Positions 30,912 through 41,558 of a stretch of 64,000 nt of DNA are shown here, one piece after another (within the stretch, counting starts at the first letter, position 1; every line of letters begins with the position of its first letter). The position numbers were made by a program, and so were the translations under genes. The DNA lies in contig CANBVQ010000002.1 in the NCBI GenBank assembly GCA_947372925.1, positions 1 through 64,000 of the forward strand. The letters are read 5' to 3'. The notes under the pieces were generated by a model. The model was not told where the DNA came from. It was given only the letters and a program-made list of their open reading frames with translations, and made no database searches. The DNA is from Acidimicrobiaceae bacterium (lineage in GTDB: Bacteria; Actinomycetota; Acidimicrobiia; Acidimicrobiales; RAAP-2).

Positions 30912-33900
30912 GAATGCAGCTCCTGCAGGGAGGTGACTCGCCAACCCTGTGCGCGGGTATCGGCGATACCGCGGGCGGCGGCGAGTCCCGCGGCCATCGT
31001 TGTCAGACAGGGCACGTTGTGCGTCATGCAGGCGGAGCGAATCTTGGCGCCGTCCGCACGTGCACCACGCCCCGATGGGGTGTTAACCACCAGCTGAACT
31101 TGATCGGAGCCGATGAGTTCTACGGCGTCGTGAGCCACGTCGCGGAGCCCTACTTTGGAAACCAGCGTCTCGACCGCGACGTCATTGCTCCGCAGAAAGT
31201 CAGCGGTACCGATCGTGGCGGCGAGCGTGAACCCTAACTCGCGAAGCTGGCGTGCCAACTTCAATCCTGCTGCCTTGTCTCGATCGGCCAGCGATAGAAA
31301 GACCTGGCCGGAATCGGGAAGGCGAAGACCCGACGCGAGCTGCGCTTTGGCGAAGGCAATGCCGAAGCTCTCGCCAATGCCCATTACCTCACCCGTTGAA
31401 CGCATCTCGGGGCCGAGAATGGTGTCGACACCTGGGAAGCGATTAAAGGGCAACACGGCCTCTTTTACGCTGACGTAGGTCGGTTCCGGCGTATCGGCCG
31501 GCAAGATGCCTTCCGCTCGCAGATCGGCCAACGTCGTTCCGAGCATGACCCGGGCCGCGATGGCCGCCAGGGGCACCCCAGTCGCCTTGGCTACGAAGGG
31601 CACTGTTCGACTGGCTCGAGGGTTGGCCTCGAGCACGAAGAGTTCTTCATCCTTGACGGCGAACTGAACATTCAACAGACCGACCACCGACAACCGCTCG
31701 GCCAACCGTCGCGCCGAGTTTCGAATCTCTTCGATGATCGCCGGTGAAAGGTTCTGCGGGGGCAGCGCGCAGGCCGAGTCGCCAGAGTGCACGCCGGCCT
31801 CTTCGACGTGTTCCATAACACCGGCAATGTACGAGTCGCCAGTGGCATCGCGCAGGGCGTCAACGTCGACTTCGACCGCATCTTCGAGGAATCGGTCAAT
31901 CAGCACGGGGCGATCAGCCGAAACGCCACCCTCCCGGGCGAGAGCGCCGTGAGCACTCAGCAGACCGGTCATAACCCGCTTCAGCGAGTCATCGTCGTAC
32001 ACAATCTCCATCGCGCGACCACCGAGTACGTACGAAGGACGCACCAAGACTGGGTAGCCCACAACCTGAGCCACGGCGCGTGCCTCTTCGAGGGTCGTCG
32101 CGGTATTTCCGGGAGGCTGAGCAATACCCAGTTCATCGCAGATGGCCGACCACTGCTTGCGGTCCTCGGCCTGGTCGATGGAGGCCACGGGTGTTCCGAG
32201 GATCAGTGCGGGGTCTAAGCCACCGGCCAGCTTCAAGGGCGTCTGACCGCCCAGGGAGACGATGACACCCTTCACTACGGCGCCGTCCACGCAGGCCGCC
32301 TGCTCGGCTCGAATGATGTTGTCGAGGTCCTCACTGGTGAGCGGCTCAAAGTAGAGGCGATCCGATGTGGTGTAGTCCGTAGACACGGTTTCGGGGTTGC
32401 AATTGACCATCACGGTTTCGTATCCATCGGCACGCAGGGCCAAGGATGCGTGAACGCAGCAGTAGTCGAACTCAATCCCCTGGCCAATGCGGTTGGGGCC
32501 GGAGCCCAGGATGATGACGCGATCCTTAGGCGACGTGACGACCTCGGAGTCGTCTTCCCACGTGGAGTAGTGATACGGCGTCGTGGCATCAAACTCAGCG
32601 GCGCACGTGTCGACCGTCTTAAAAGTCGGCAGGACGCCTTGCGCTTCTCGCAGTTGGGCGATGTCTTTGCGAGTCGAGTTGACAATGCTGGCAATCTGGG
32701 TGTCCGAAAAGCCGAGCTGCTTGATTCGACGCCAAGTCCTTCGATCCCATGTCGCCAAGTCGGTAGAGGCGATTTCGATTTCCGCGTCGACAATGATCTG
32801 CAGCTGATCAACAAACCAGGGGTCGATGCGAGTGGCGGCCACCACTCGTTCGGATGAAACACCGGCCCGCAGCAATGCGTGCAGCACAAAGAGTCGGTCC
32901 GGGGCACCGATACCGGCACGGAGTAGCAGTCGCTCCGCCGTGGCGTCGTCCATACCTTCGATGAATTCGGAGTACGGGTGATCGCCCCCAAAGCCGAGCC
33001 AAGACTGCTCGAGTGAACGCAGTGCCTTCTGGAGCGACTCGGGAAAGGTGCGGCCGATGGCCATGACTTCACCGACGGACTGCATCCGGGTGCCCAGGAT
33101 GGCTTCAGCGCCAGGCAGCTTCTCGAAGGCCCAGCGTGGAATCTTGGTCACGACGTAGTCGATGACCGGTTCGAAGCTGGCCGGAGTGGCCCGAGTGATG
33201 TCGTTCGGAATCTCATCGAGGGTGTAACCGACCGCGAGACGGGCGGCAATCTTGGCAATGGGAAACCCCGTGGCCTTTGAGGCCAAGGCCGAAGAACGCG
33301 ACACCCGGGGGTTCATCTCGATAACGAGACGCTCACCATTCTCTGGATTGACGGCAAACTGCACATTCGATCCACCGGTCTCCACACCGACACGGCGCAA
33401 CACTGCGAAGGCGTCGTCTCGCATCTCTTGATACTCAACGTCACTCAAGGTCTGGGCCGGGGCCACCGTGATGGAGTCACCGGTGTGAACTCCCATGGGG
33501 TCAAAGTTCTCAATGCTGCACACGATGACGCAGTTGTCATTACGGTCGCGCATTACTTCGAGTTCGTACTCTTTCCAGCCGGCGATGGACCGCTCAACAA
33601 GAATTTCCCGAACGGGTGATGCGGCGATCCCCTCACCGGCCAGGACTACCAGCTGTTCGGCGTCGGCGGCGATGCCCGTTCCGGCACCACCCAGGATGTA
33701 GCTCGGACGAATGATGATTGGATAGCCAATCTCTTGGGCGATGACTACGGCCTCGGCCACCGAGTGGGCGAAACCCGACCGGGGAACCTCGAGGCCAATG
33801 TCGGCCATCGCGGCCTTGAACTGCTCGCGGTCTTCGGCGGTAGCAATCGCTTCAGGCTTGGCGCCAATGACTTCAACACCGAGCTCCTCGAGGACTCCAC

Positions 33901-34213
33901 GACGAACTAGCTCCATCGTTAGGTTTAACGCTGTTTGTCCGCCGAGCGTTGGGAGCAACGCGTCAGGACGTTCCTTGCGAATGATGTCGGTGACCACGTC
34001 GGGATCGAGTGGCTCGATGTAGGTCACATCGGCGGTCGTGGGGTCGGTCATGATCGTGGCCGGGTTGGAGTTAATCAAGATGACCTTGTAACCCTCCTCG
34101 CGCAGTACCTGGCAGGCCTGGGTCCCCGAGTAGTCGAACTCGCAGGCCTGGCCAATAACAATTGGTCCCGAACCGATGACGAGAATGGATGAGATATCAG
34201 TACGGCGCGGCAC
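30908..34213 (-). CDS. carB: Carbamoyl-phosphate synthase large subunit
   Basis: CarB makes carbamoyl phosphate from bicarbonate, ammonia and two ATP, for both pyrimidines and arginine (argF at 9065). 1,101 residues with two duplicated ATP-grasp halves, each opening with a GSGP motif ([12 protein letters not shown] and [12 protein letters not shown]), then a C-terminal MGS-like allosteric domain (about 965-1101). The GTG start shares one base with the carA stop. Confidence 0.97.
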   Translation of the reverse strand: MPRRTDISSILVIGSGPIVIGQACEFDYSGTQACQVLREEGYKVILINSNPATIMTDPTTADVTYIEPLDPDVVTDIIRKERPDALLPTLGGQTALNLTMELVRRGVLEELGVEVIGAKPEAIATAEDREQFKAAMADIGLEVPRSGFAHSVAEAVVIAQEIGYPIIIRPSYILGGAGTGIAADAEQLVVLAGEGIAASPVREILVERSIAGWKEYELEVMRDRNDNCVIVCSIENFDPMGVHTGDSITVAPAQTLSDVEYQEMRDDAFAVLRRVGVETGGSNVQFAVNPENGERLVIEMNPRVSRSSALASKATGFPIAKIAARLAVGYTLDEIPNDITRATPASFEPVIDYVVTKIPRWAFEKLPGAEAILGTRMQSVGEVMAIGRTFPESLQKALRSLEQSWLGFGGDHPYSEFIEGMDDATAERLLLRAGIGAPDRLFVLHALLRAGVSSERVVAATRIDPWFVDQLQIIVDAEIEIASTDLATWDRRTWRRIKQLGFSDTQIASIVNSTRKDIAQLREAQGVLPTFKTVDTCAAEFDATTPYHYSTWEDDSEVVTSPKDRVIILGSGPNRIGQGIEFDYCCVHASLALRADGYETVMVNCNPETVSTDYTTSDRLYFEPLTSEDLDNIIRAEQAACVDGAVVKGVIVSLGGQTPLKLAGGLDPALILGTPVASIDQAEDRKQWSAICDELGIAQPPGNTATTLEEARAVAQVVGYPVLVRPSYVLGGRAMEIVYDDDSLKRVMTGLLSAHGALAREGGVSADRPVLIDRFLEDAVEVDVDALRDATGDSYIAGVMEHVEEAGVHSGDSACALPPQNLSPAIIEEIRNSARRLAERLSVVGLLNVQFAVKDEELFVLEANPRASRTVPFVAKATGVPLAAIAARVMLGTTLADLRAEGILPADTPEPTYVSVKEAVLPFNRFPGVDTILGPEMRSTGEVMGIGESFGIAFAKAQLASGLRLPDSGQVFLSLADRDKAAGLKLARQLRELGFTLAATIGTADFLRSNDVAVETLVSKVGLRDVAHDAVELIGSDQVQLVVNTPSGRGARADGAKIRSACMTHNVPCLTTMAAGLAAARGIADTRAQGWRVTSLQELHS

Positions 34214-35304
34214 TAGGCCACCTCCATCGTTCCGTGGCGTAACAGCGTTTCAAAGCGGTCAAAGAGATACCGTGCGTCGTGAGGACCGGGGCCGGCTTCG
34301 GGGTGGTATTGAACCGAGAAGCACCGCTCGGCGGCCGAGGCCACACCTTCGATAACTCCATCATTGAGGTTGACGTGCGTCACCACAGCGCGCTGCAACG
34401 AATCAGGTGTGACGGCGTAGTTGTGGTTCTGGGCCGTGATTTCGACGCGTGACGTGGTGAGGTCCTTCACCGGGTGATTGCTCCCGTGGTGACCGAAGGG
34501 CAGCTTGTAGGTCGAGCCACCGAGGGCGCTCGACAGCAGCTGGTGGCCGAGGCATATCCCAAAGATTGGAACTTCACCGAGGAGAGAGTTCACCACGGCG
34601 ATCTCCTTCGGGAGTGCCGCGGGGTCACCCGGGCCATTCGATAAGAACACCCCGTCGGGCCGAAGCGCTCGTACTTCATCGGCCGAAGTCGACGAGGGCA
34701 CCACGGTGACTCGAAAACGATCAACAAGCTGATTGACCATCGTGGTCTTGATGCCGTAGTCAAAGGCGACGATGTGAAGATCGCCGTCGCCGCGCGTAAA
34801 GGCCGTCGGAGTCGAGACGCGACTGACGTAGTCGGTGCCGTCGGTGCCAACGGCGACGCGTGCAGCCGCTTCAATGGCTGCGACGGGAGCCGTACCGAAG
34901 GCCCCGGGCAGGGCACCGAAGTTACGGAGGTGGCGCGTCAAACGGCGAGTATCGATACCAACAATGGCGGGCACCTGATGGCGAATCAGCATGGCCTCAA
35001 TCGACTCTTCGCTGCGCCAGTTGGAGGGAACGTCAGTAAAGTCGCGAGCCACCACACCGGCACACCATGGGCGAATCGCCTCGTCGTCGATGGGTGTAAC
35101 GCCGTAGTTGCCAATGTGGGGATAGGTGAAGGCAATGACCTGTCCGGCGTAGCTGGGGTCGGTGATGACCTCTTGATACCCCGAGAGGGCGGTGTTGAAG
35201 ACGAACTCTCCCGTAGAGATGCCACTTTCGGGTTGGTAACCGGCGGCGTACCCCTCAAAGGTGGTGCCGTCTTTCAATACCAGAACTGCGGGTTGGCGCT
35301 TCAC
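34213..35304 (-). CDS. carA: Carbamoyl-phosphate synthase small subunit
   Basis: CarA is the glutaminase that feeds ammonia to CarB. 363 residues: an N-terminal CPSase domain ([18 protein letters not shown]) and a C-terminal class I glutamine amidotransferase with the nucleophile cysteine in GICLGHQLL and the histidine in [12 protein letters not shown]. It overlaps pyrC by 4 bp and carB by 1 bp. Confidence 0.97.
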   Translation of the reverse strand: MKRQPAVLVLKDGTTFEGYAAGYQPESGISTGEFVFNTALSGYQEVITDPSYAGQVIAFTYPHIGNYGVTPIDDEAIRPWCAGVVARDFTDVPSNWRSEESIEAMLIRHQVPAIVGIDTRRLTRHLRNFGALPGAFGTAPVAAIEAAARVAVGTDGTDYVSRVSTPTAFTRGDGDLHIVAFDYGIKTTMVNQLVDRFRVTVVPSSTSADEVRALRPDGVFLSNGPGDPAALPKEIAVVNSLLGEVPIFGICLGHQLLSSALGGSTYKLPFGHHGSNHPVKDLTTSRVEITAQNHNYAVTPDSLQRAVVTHVNLNDGVIEGVASAAERCFSVQYHPEAGPGPHDARYLFDRFETLLRHGTMEVA

Positions 35305-36620
35305 TGAATAATTCCTTCCAACTGAATGAGACGACCGCGCACCACGGTGGCGCGAGCCCGGCCGTGGATGGTGCGGCCGTGATACGGAGTGTTACGAGCG
35401 CGGCTCGCCAAGCTGTCACGGTCTACGACGTACGAAGCGTTCGGGTCAAAGACGACGAGGTTGGCATCTTCACCAACGGTGACTGCTCCCCCGTGGGCGC
35501 TATGACCCACGCGTACGTCTTGTTCTCGCAGTTGAGCCACGCGAGCGGGACCACGCGAGAGAACATTAAAGAAGACCTGCGGATCGGCTCCAGCGCCACC
35601 TAGGGCTTCGAGAGTCAAGCCCGCGGCCTGTTCGAGGCCGAGCATGCCGGGAGGTGCCTCATCAAAGGCCATGTCCTTGGATTCGGGCGTGTGGGGTGCG
35701 TGGTCGGTGGCCACGGCGTCAATCGCCCCAGCGCGCAGTGCAGCTCGGAGAGCGGCAACATCGGAGGCGGTTCGTAGCGGCGGGTGAACCTTGAACTCTG
35801 GATCGAACGTCTCGCAGGCCGTCTCGTCCAGTGTGAGGTGATGAGGGGCCACTTCGCACGTCACCGGCAGACCTTGAGCTCGGGCCTCAATGACGAGGGC
35901 AATCGAGCGCTCCGTGGACAAGTGGAGGAAGTGCATTGAACAGCCGGTCAAGCGAACCAGTTCAATGTCGCGCATCACCATGAGCTCTTCGGCGATGGCC
36001 GGACGGCCCGTGAGGCCCAACTTGGACGAGGAGGCGCCTTCGTGCATCGAGCCACCTTGAGCCAGCGATTCATCTTCGCAGTGCTGCGCGAGTGTCACGC
36101 CCAGTGGCTGGGCGTACGTCAGGGCTCGACGCATCAGCCCGGCATCCTGGACGCCGTTGCCATCGTCTGTAAAAAGTCGAACACCCAAAGCAGCCAGCTT
36201 GGCAATCGGAGCCATCTGCGAACCCTGGCGACCGACGGTAATCGCTCCCGCAACCGCAACGTCGACGGCGGCACTCTTGCCGCGTTCGAGGACGTAGCCC
36301 ACCATTGCAACCGAGTCCAGCGCTGGCTCGGTGTTCGGCATCGCCACCACCGCGCTGTACCCACCGAGCGCGGCAGCGAATGCGCCCGTCTCAATCGTCT
36401 CGGCCGACTCTTTGCCGGGCTCGCGAAGATGGGTATGGAGGTCAACGAAACCCGGCCCCACCCAACAGCCGGCGGCATCGATTTCGACTGCGCCACTCGG
36501 GGCCGTGATGCCAGGACCAACTTCAACAATTCGACCGTCAGCAATCAGCACGTCGCCAACGAACGACTCGAGCGGACCGACGATGAGACCGCCGCGGATC
36601 ACCAGTGTGGAATTAGTCAT
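35301..36620 (-). CDS. pyrC: Dihydroorotase
   Basis: PyrC closes carbamoyl aspartate to dihydroorotate. The zinc amidohydrolase signature DLHTHLREPGKE lies near residue 58, and ATDHAPH near the C-terminal third gives the last metal aspartate. About 439 residues from ATG 36620, which overlaps the pyrB stop by 8 bp; a GTG nine bases earlier is an alternative. This is the longer class I type. Confidence 0.95.
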   Translation of the reverse strand: MTNSTLVIRGGLIVGPLESFVGDVLIADGRIVEVGPGITAPSGAVEIDAAGCWVGPGFVDLHTHLREPGKESAETIETGAFAAALGGYSAVVAMPNTEPALDSVAMVGYVLERGKSAAVDVAVAGAITVGRQGSQMAPIAKLAALGVRLFTDDGNGVQDAGLMRRALTYAQPLGVTLAQHCEDESLAQGGSMHEGASSSKLGLTGRPAIAEELMVMRDIELVRLTGCSMHFLHLSTERSIALVIEARAQGLPVTCEVAPHHLTLDETACETFDPEFKVHPPLRTASDVAALRAALRAGAIDAVATDHAPHTPESKDMAFDEAPPGMLGLEQAAGLTLEALGGAGADPQVFFNVLSRGPARVAQLREQDVRVGHSAHGGAVTVGEDANLVVFDPNASYVVDRDSLASRARNTPYHGRTIHGRARATVVRGRLIQLEGIIQ

Positions 36621-37605
36621 TGGGGTCACTTTCTAACGTCGCGCCGGCGGTGGTGAGGTAGAGCACCGCCATGCGGACCGGCACACCATTTCGCACCTGT
36701 TGTTCGATAACGGCCGCGGAAGAATCGGCCACCTGGGAGTCAATCTCCACCCCACGGTTCATAGGACCCGGGTGCATGATGATGGCTTCAGGGCGAAGCA
36801 GCTTGGCCCGACGCGCGGTGAGTCCGTAGGTGGAGGTGAACTCGCCAAGACTCGGTACAAATGCGCCGGATCCACGCTCCTTTTGAAGTCGCAGGAGTCC
36901 CACTACGTCGGCCGTTGCCAATGCTTCATCGAAGTTGGTGGCCACCGTAACGGGCCATTGAGCAATGTCGGAAGGCAAGAGCGTCCCTGGAGCCGCCACT
37001 GTGACGTGGGCACCGAGGCGGGTGTAAACCTCGATATCGCTCCGAGCGACCCGGCTGTGCCGGATATCACCGACGATGAGAACTTTCAGGCCAGCAAAGA
37101 GTTCGCTACCCGACTCCCGCCCAGACGTGCCGGCGCGAGCCGCCAGCACCTGGCGGACCGTAAAGGCGTCGAGGAGACCTTGTGTTGGATGCTGATGTTG
37201 ACCATCGCCGGCATTAATGACACGCACGTGGGGAACGTACCGAGAGACCTGAACCGGGGCACCGGAACTGCTGTGTCGCATCACCACCGCGTCGATACCC
37301 AGTGCGTCGATTGTGTTGATGGTGTCTCGGAGCGACTCGCCCTTCTTCACACTCGAAGAGGCCACGGCCAGACTCAGGACGTCGGCACTTAAGCGCTTGG
37401 CTGCCGTTTCAAAGCTCAAACGGGTGCGCGTCGACTCCTCAAAGAAGAGTGAGGCAATGACTTTGCCCTTGAGGGCAGGTACTTTCTTAACCGCCCGTGA
37501 ATTGACCTCAACAAATGACTCGGCGGTGTCGAGGACTTCGACAATGGCGCGTTGTGAGAGCGTGGCCAAGGAAACGAGGTTGCCGCCCGCTATGGAATCA
37601 ATCAC
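36613..37605 (-). CDS. pyrB: Aspartate carbamoyltransferase catalytic subunit
   Basis: PyrB transfers the carbamoyl group to aspartate. 330 residues with the carbamoyl-phosphate motif ESTRTRLSFE (about 53-62) and the HPTQGLLD segment. No pyrI regulatory subunit is present, as normal in Gram-positive operons. ATG 37605 overlaps pyrR by 4 bp. Confidence 0.96.
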   Translation of the reverse strand: MIDSIAGGNLVSLATLSQRAIVEVLDTAESFVEVNSRAVKKVPALKGKVIASLFFEESTRTRLSFETAAKRLSADVLSLAVASSSVKKGESLRDTINTIDALGIDAVVMRHSSSGAPVQVSRYVPHVRVINAGDGQHQHPTQGLLDAFTVRQVLAARAGTSGRESGSELFAGLKVLIVGDIRHSRVARSDIEVYTRLGAHVTVAAPGTLLPSDIAQWPVTVATNFDEALATADVVGLLRLQKERGSGAFVPSLGEFTSTYGLTARRAKLLRPEAIIMHPGPMNRGVEIDSQVADSSAAVIEQQVRNGVPVRMAVLYLTTAGATLESDPND

Positions 37606-38171
37606 TTCTTCACCAACGTTCCGATCCAGACGCCGTCAAGCGTCGCGTCAATGGCTTCTTCTTGTGACGTGGGCAGGTTCTTGCCGACGTAGTCCGCTCG
37701 GATGGGTAGTTCGCGATGCCCGCGATCGACCATGACGGCCAACTGAATCGCCTGAGGGCGCCCCCAGTCGGCGAGAGCGTTGAGGGCGGCACGAATAGTG
37801 CGACCCGTGTAGAGCACGTCATCGACCAGCAGCACCACGCGGTCGGCCAGGTCAGCGTCGACGGAGGTTTCGGCCGATTCGAGTACCGGACGGATGGTCA
37901 CGTCATCTCGATAGAACGCCACGTCGAGAGTTCCCGTTTCGATATCGACGCCAGATACTTCATGAATCACGTCGGCTAAACGTTCGGCGAAACAGATTCC
38001 GCCGGTCTGCAACCCAATGATGACGAGGTTGGCGATGTCCTCATTGCGCTCAAGGATTTCGTGAGCCATACGACGAACGGCCCGTTGAACCTCTTCGGGA
38101 GAAAGGAGTTGGGATTTGGGAACGAAAACCGTTCCCCGTTGGCGCGTGTTGAGACGCTCTCGTTCTGCCAC
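37602..38171 (-). CDS. pyrR: PyrR, pyrimidine operon RNA-binding regulator
   Basis: PyrR binds a conserved hairpin in pyr mRNA when UMP/UTP is high, and also has uracil phosphoribosyltransferase activity. The 189 residues have the PRPP loop VVLLVDDVLYTGRTIRAAL and the basic RTxR-like RNA surface at the N terminus (RLNTRQRG is basic). GTG start at 38171, with GGAGGG just upstream. Its own 5' leader contains a textbook PyrR-binding loop (38182-38214), so the operon is almost certainly self-regulated at translation. Confidence 0.96.
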   Translation of the reverse strand: MAERERLNTRQRGTVFVPKSQLLSPEEVQRAVRRMAHEILERNEDIANLVIIGLQTGGICFAERLADVIHEVSGVDIETGTLDVAFYRDDVTIRPVLESAETSVDADLADRVVLLVDDVLYTGRTIRAALNALADWGRPQAIQLAVMVDRGHRELPIRADYVGKNLPTSQEEAIDATLDGVWIGTLVKK

Positions 38172-38181
38172 AATCCCTCCA

Positions 38182-38214
38182 GTCGTACGAGCCTCACAGG
38201 ACTCGCTTCACGAC
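38182..38214 (-). promoter_or_regulatory. PyrR-binding RNA hairpin in pyrR leader
   Basis: On the minus strand the transcript folds as: lower stem GUCGU (38214-38210) with ACGAC (38186-38182), a GAA bulge (38209-38207), upper stem GCGAG with CUCGU (38206-38202 with 38191-38187), and terminal loop UCCUGUGAGG. The loop matches the known PyrR target pattern UCCNGNGAGG. The stem ends one base before the GGAGGG ribosome site of pyrR (38180-38175), so binding would block initiation, the mechanism described for mycobacterial pyrR. I see no terminator/antiterminator pair. Confidence 0.88.
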
Positions 38215-38227
38215 GTTTCAGGTGTTC

Positions 38228-38233
38228 ACCCTA
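38228..38233 (-). promoter_or_regulatory. Possible -10 of the pyr operon
   Basis: TAGGGT on the minus strand, the same hexamer as the predicted rrn -10, lies 14 bases before the PyrR hairpin. It gives a leader of about 50 nt. The -35 match is poor (TCGAAC at 38256-38251, inside the coxIII stop region), so the site is tentative. Confidence 0.4.
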
Positions 38234-38247
38234 GCAGGGCGAACCGA

Positions 38248-38958
38248 CTAGTTCGAGTTGAGCGTCGTTACCACGAAGGTCAAGATCACCGTAGAAAGTG
38301 CGACCCAGACCCAGAAGTACCGGACCAGACGCACCTGGAACCAGCGGTCGTGGCCAATGGCTCCAACGGCCGCCCGCGTGGCCGAACCGAACGCTAGGAA
38401 GGCCAGAATCAGGGCGTGAATCACCGCCGAGACGCCGAGCGCCAGCATGCAAGAACCGTACGTCGTGTAGATCCACAGCGAACTGTCGTGCTCTACGCGC
38501 CAATACTGGGGCACCTGACGTAGCTGGACAATGCTCAAGACGATGTACGCGACGACAGCCAGTCCGGCGATGATAGAAATCGCCACAAAGGCCTTGCTAC
38601 CAGCTTCGTTGGCTCGCAAACGGGACTCGCCGAACCAGAAAATGGCGGCACTAGCGACCATAACGAGAGCAAGAATCCACGCAAAACTCGCGGAGAGTGG
38701 GGCTTCAATGATGTGCTGCATGCTGCCACCAGCGTCGAGCACCCCTTGAACCTCTTCAGCCGAGCGACCATTGGCTGGAAGACCAGTAATGGCCATCCAG
38801 TTCCCGCTTGTGTTAACCGCTCGCAAATAGAGATACGTGAAAATCAGCGCACCGGTAGTCACGACGTCTCCGCCGATGAAGAGCCAGATGCCTAGGCGTT
38901 GGCGATGGTCGACGACTTCGGGTGCTTCGTGATGTGAAGTTGCGTTGAGGTCATTCAT
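38248..38958 (-). CDS. ctaE: Cytochrome c oxidase subunit III
   Basis: Subunit III of the heme-copper oxidase, an integral membrane protein. 236 residues with five to seven hydrophobic segments; HRQRLGIWLFIGGDVVTTGALIFTYLYLRAV near residues 19-50 (shortened here in parts) has the family's conserved start of the first long helix. It overlaps the subunit I stop by 4 bp and is the last gene of the oxidase cluster, 76 bases before pyrR. Confidence 0.88.
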   Translation of the reverse strand: MNDLNATSHHEAPEVVDHRQRLGIWLFIGGDVVTTGALIFTYLYLRAVNTSGNWMAITGLPANGRSAEEVQGVLDAGGSMQHIIEAPLSASFAWILALVMVASAAIFWFGESRLRANEAGSKAFVAISIIAGLAVVAYIVLSIVQLRQVPQYWRVEHDSSLWIYTTYGSCMLALGVSAVIHALILAFLAFGSATRAAVGAIGHDRWFQVRLVRYFWVWVALSTVILTFVVTTLNSN

Positions 38959-40802
38959 GACTTTGCCTCTCCGTAGGTGTAGGGGTCAGAGGTAATAACA
39001 GGAAGTACTTCGAAGTTTTCGAGCGGCACCGGAGTTGGCACCATCCACTCGAGAGACTTGCCACCCCAGGGGTTGGGGCCAGACGGCACGCCCGAACGCC
39101 ACGAGGTAATGACCGCACCCAGCAATACGAGCATGCCGGCCATAATCATGTAGGCACCGATAGTGGTGACGAAGTTGGTGTGCTCAAAGATCAATGCGTA
39201 GCTCGAGTAGCGACGCGACATGCCGCGAAGTCCCGAGACGAACATCGAGATGAAAGTCACGTGCGTTCCGATGAAGACCAACCAGAAGGAGATTCTGCCC
39301 ATCTTCTCGTCGATGAATCGTCCCGAAACCTTAGGGAACCAGTAGAAAAGTGCGCCAATTGCGCCAAAGAGAACCGAGCCGACAAAGACGTAGTGGAAGT
39401 GCGCCACCACAAACATGGTGCCGTGCATCTGGTTATCGACGGGAATGTCTGACAGGTAGATGCCAGTAATACCGCCAACGATGAAGTTGACAATGAAACC
39501 AAAGACCCAAATCATCGGCATCTTCATCCAGATATTTCCGCGCCAAATTGTCCCGAGCAGCACCAGGAAAATCACACCCGTCGGAATCGAAATCAATTCC
39601 GTGGTCAGCATGAAGGGGCCACCCAGCGTGGGGGCCCATCCCGTAGTGAACATGTGGTGAGCCCAGACCAGTGCACTAAGACCGCAGAGTCCGGCCATGC
39701 CGCCAACCACCGTTCGGTAGCTAAAGAGGGGCTTGCGGGAGAAGACCGAGGCAATTTCCAAAATGGCCCCGACGGCGGGCAGCAAGATCACGTAGACCTC
39801 GGGGTGACCCATAAGCCAGAAGAGGTTTTCCTGCAGCCAGCCCGTTCCACCACCGGAGGCAATAAAGAAGCTGGTGCCGACCATGCGGTCGGCCAAGTTG
39901 AGTGCCATTACGACAAGGAAGAATGGAAATGCGTAGAGGCCAAGGCCGGCCGCAAAGATTGAGGCCCACGCGAAAATCGGCAGGCGCTCCATCGTCATTC
40001 CCTTGGTGCGCATCGTCAGAACGGTGCAGATGGTGTTTACGCCAGCCACCGTTGTCGAGATGGTGAAGGTAATGATTGACATCGCAAAGAGGTCAAACCC
40101 GATGCCTGACTGATCGGAGATTGGACCCTGCGTCACCCAGCCCATGTCCATCGCGCCAATCGCCAGTGACCCGAGCAAGAGCGGGATAGCGGCAATCAAC
40201 GTCCAGAGGCTCAGTGCGTTGAGTCGAGGAAACGCCATGTCGCGAGCGCCGACCTGGATTGGCAAGACGAAGTTGGCCCACGGACCGGCCACCGCAACAA
40301 TCAAGCCCAAGATCATCAACATGCCGTGCACGCCGAGGAATCCGTTGTACACCTGCTGGTTTACGAAGTGGTTTCCCGGGGTAAGCAAGTTCGTTCGGAT
40401 GCCCATGGCCAAGATGCCACCAGCACCAAGCAAAACCATGGTGGCGATGATGTACTGCACACCGACAACCTTGTGGTCCGTCGTGTACTGGAAGTAGCGC
40501 TTTCGACCGAGATCTTTTCCGGCGAGATACATCTCATCGGCGTGGTTTTGATCACGACCGGTGAACCACTTACCGGGACCGGTGAGCGCACCGATGCCGA
40601 GCAAGAAGCCCACAACCCAGCCACACCCCGTCAGGACGGTGACCTGATCGGCGAAGCCTTGACCCGAATCATCGAGGAAGTGGTGACTGAGCGCCCAGGC
40701 GATAAAGCCGAAGACTAAGCCGCTTACGGCGGCGGTGCCAAAGTTCAAGCGGCGAAGAAATCCGCCGCCAACAACGTGGTGCTGTTCAAGAGTCGAATTC
40801 AT
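38955..40802 (-). CDS. ctaD: Cytochrome c oxidase subunit I
   Basis: The catalytic subunit, reducing oxygen to water and pumping protons across the membrane. 615 residues. Heme ligand H159 in LGVHGMLM; CuB ligands H333 in GHPEVYV (with Tyr337 and proton-path Glu335, the A1-type pattern) and H382/H383 in AHHMF; heme histidines in VVAHFHYV (468, 470). Before the usual start region (YTTDHKVVGVQY at about 106) there is an extra 105-residue N-terminal part with two hydrophobic stretches (around 23-40 and 54-75). It follows subunit II by 9 bases. Confidence 0.96.
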   Translation of the reverse strand: MNSTLEQHHVVGGGFLRRLNFGTAAVSGLVFGFIAWALSHHFLDDSGQGFADQVTVLTGCGWVVGFLLGIGALTGPGKWFTGRDQNHADEMYLAGKDLGRKRYFQYTTDHKVVGVQYIIATMVLLGAGGILAMGIRTNLLTPGNHFVNQQVYNGFLGVHGMLMILGLIVAVAGPWANFVLPIQVGARDMAFPRLNALSLWTLIAAIPLLLGSLAIGAMDMGWVTQGPISDQSGIGFDLFAMSIITFTISTTVAGVNTICTVLTMRTKGMTMERLPIFAWASIFAAGLGLYAFPFFLVVMALNLADRMVGTSFFIASGGGTGWLQENLFWLMGHPEVYVILLPAVGAILEIASVFSRKPLFSYRTVVGGMAGLCGLSALVWAHHMFTTGWAPTLGGPFMLTTELISIPTGVIFLVLLGTIWRGNIWMKMPMIWVFGFIVNFIVGGITGIYLSDIPVDNQMHGTMFVVAHFHYVFVGSVLFGAIGALFYWFPKVSGRFIDEKMGRISFWLVFIGTHVTFISMFVSGLRGMSRRYSSYALIFEHTNFVTTIGAYMIMAGMLVLLGAVITSWRSGVPSGPNPWGGKSLEWMVPTPVPLENFEVLPVITSDPYTYGEAKS

Positions 40803-40811
40803 TTCGCCCTC

Positions 40812-41549
40812 CTAGTTCGTCGCTGGCTGCGAAGCCAGCCAGTGCTCGAAGTTCTTCTTGGTCAATACATGAACGCGGGTCACCATGAAGGCGTGGTTCA
40901 GGCCGCAAATTTCCGTGCAGCGGATGTCGAACGTACCCACTCGGTTGGGGGTCACTGCGGTCGTTGTGATAGCACCGGGGTTGGCGTTCACCTTGATGCC
41001 CATCTGCACAATCCAAAAACCGTGGACTACATCTTTGGATGTGACTTCGAACTTAACGTCTGTGTCAACCGGCAAGTAGAGATCGTGCGAGTGAACCTGG
41101 GTACCGGCGTAGCCGAAGGACCAGACCCACTGCTGCCCAGTGACATCGATAGTCATCTCCGACTTGGACTCCGCCCCGTTATCAACGGCCAGCAGGGCGA
41201 GGCCCCAGACCAACAAGAACACGGTTAGCAGCGTTGAAACGACGAGCCAAACGCTCGTTACTGGGCTATTACCGCGGATCGGTGGCCCATCCGGTGGGAT
41301 GCCCTCACCCTTGTAGCGCCACTTCGTAAGAGCCACAATCACGACGGCGTAGACCAACGCTGCGACAGGAGCTGCGGCGACGGTGAAAACAACCATCGTC
41401 AGAATGCTGAGATGCATGGTGTTGCTAGCGGACGTGGGCATCAACCAAGGTGTCCCGTAGATGCCGATGACCACACCCAGTACCGTGATGGCCAGCCAAA
41501 TCCAGAAGATCTGGCGGAGATTCTTTTTCTGATTGTCGTTTGACGTCAT
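40812..41549 (-). CDS. ctaC: Cytochrome c oxidase subunit II
   Basis: Subunit II carries the CuA centre that takes electrons from cytochrome c. 245 residues: N-terminal hydrophobic segments near 12-35, 45-75 and 97-122, then the outer cupredoxin domain. All CuA ligands are there: H176 in VVHGFW, C211, E213, C215, H219 and M222 in CTEICGLNHAFM. The aromatic entry patch WVWSFGY (about 141-147) is present. It has an intact site, in contrast to the next cupredoxin gene upstream. Confidence 0.95.
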   Translation of the reverse strand: MTSNDNQKKNLRQIFWIWLAITVLGVVIGIYGTPWLMPTSASNTMHLSILTMVVFTVAAAPVAALVYAVVIVALTKWRYKGEGIPPDGPPIRGNSPVTSVWLVVSTLLTVFLLVWGLALLAVDNGAESKSEMTIDVTGQQWVWSFGYAGTQVHSHDLYLPVDTDVKFEVTSKDVVHGFWIVQMGIKVNANPGAITTTAVTPNRVGTFDIRCTEICGLNHAFMVTRVHVLTKKNFEHWLASQPATN

Positions 41550-41558
41550 CGTGCTCTC

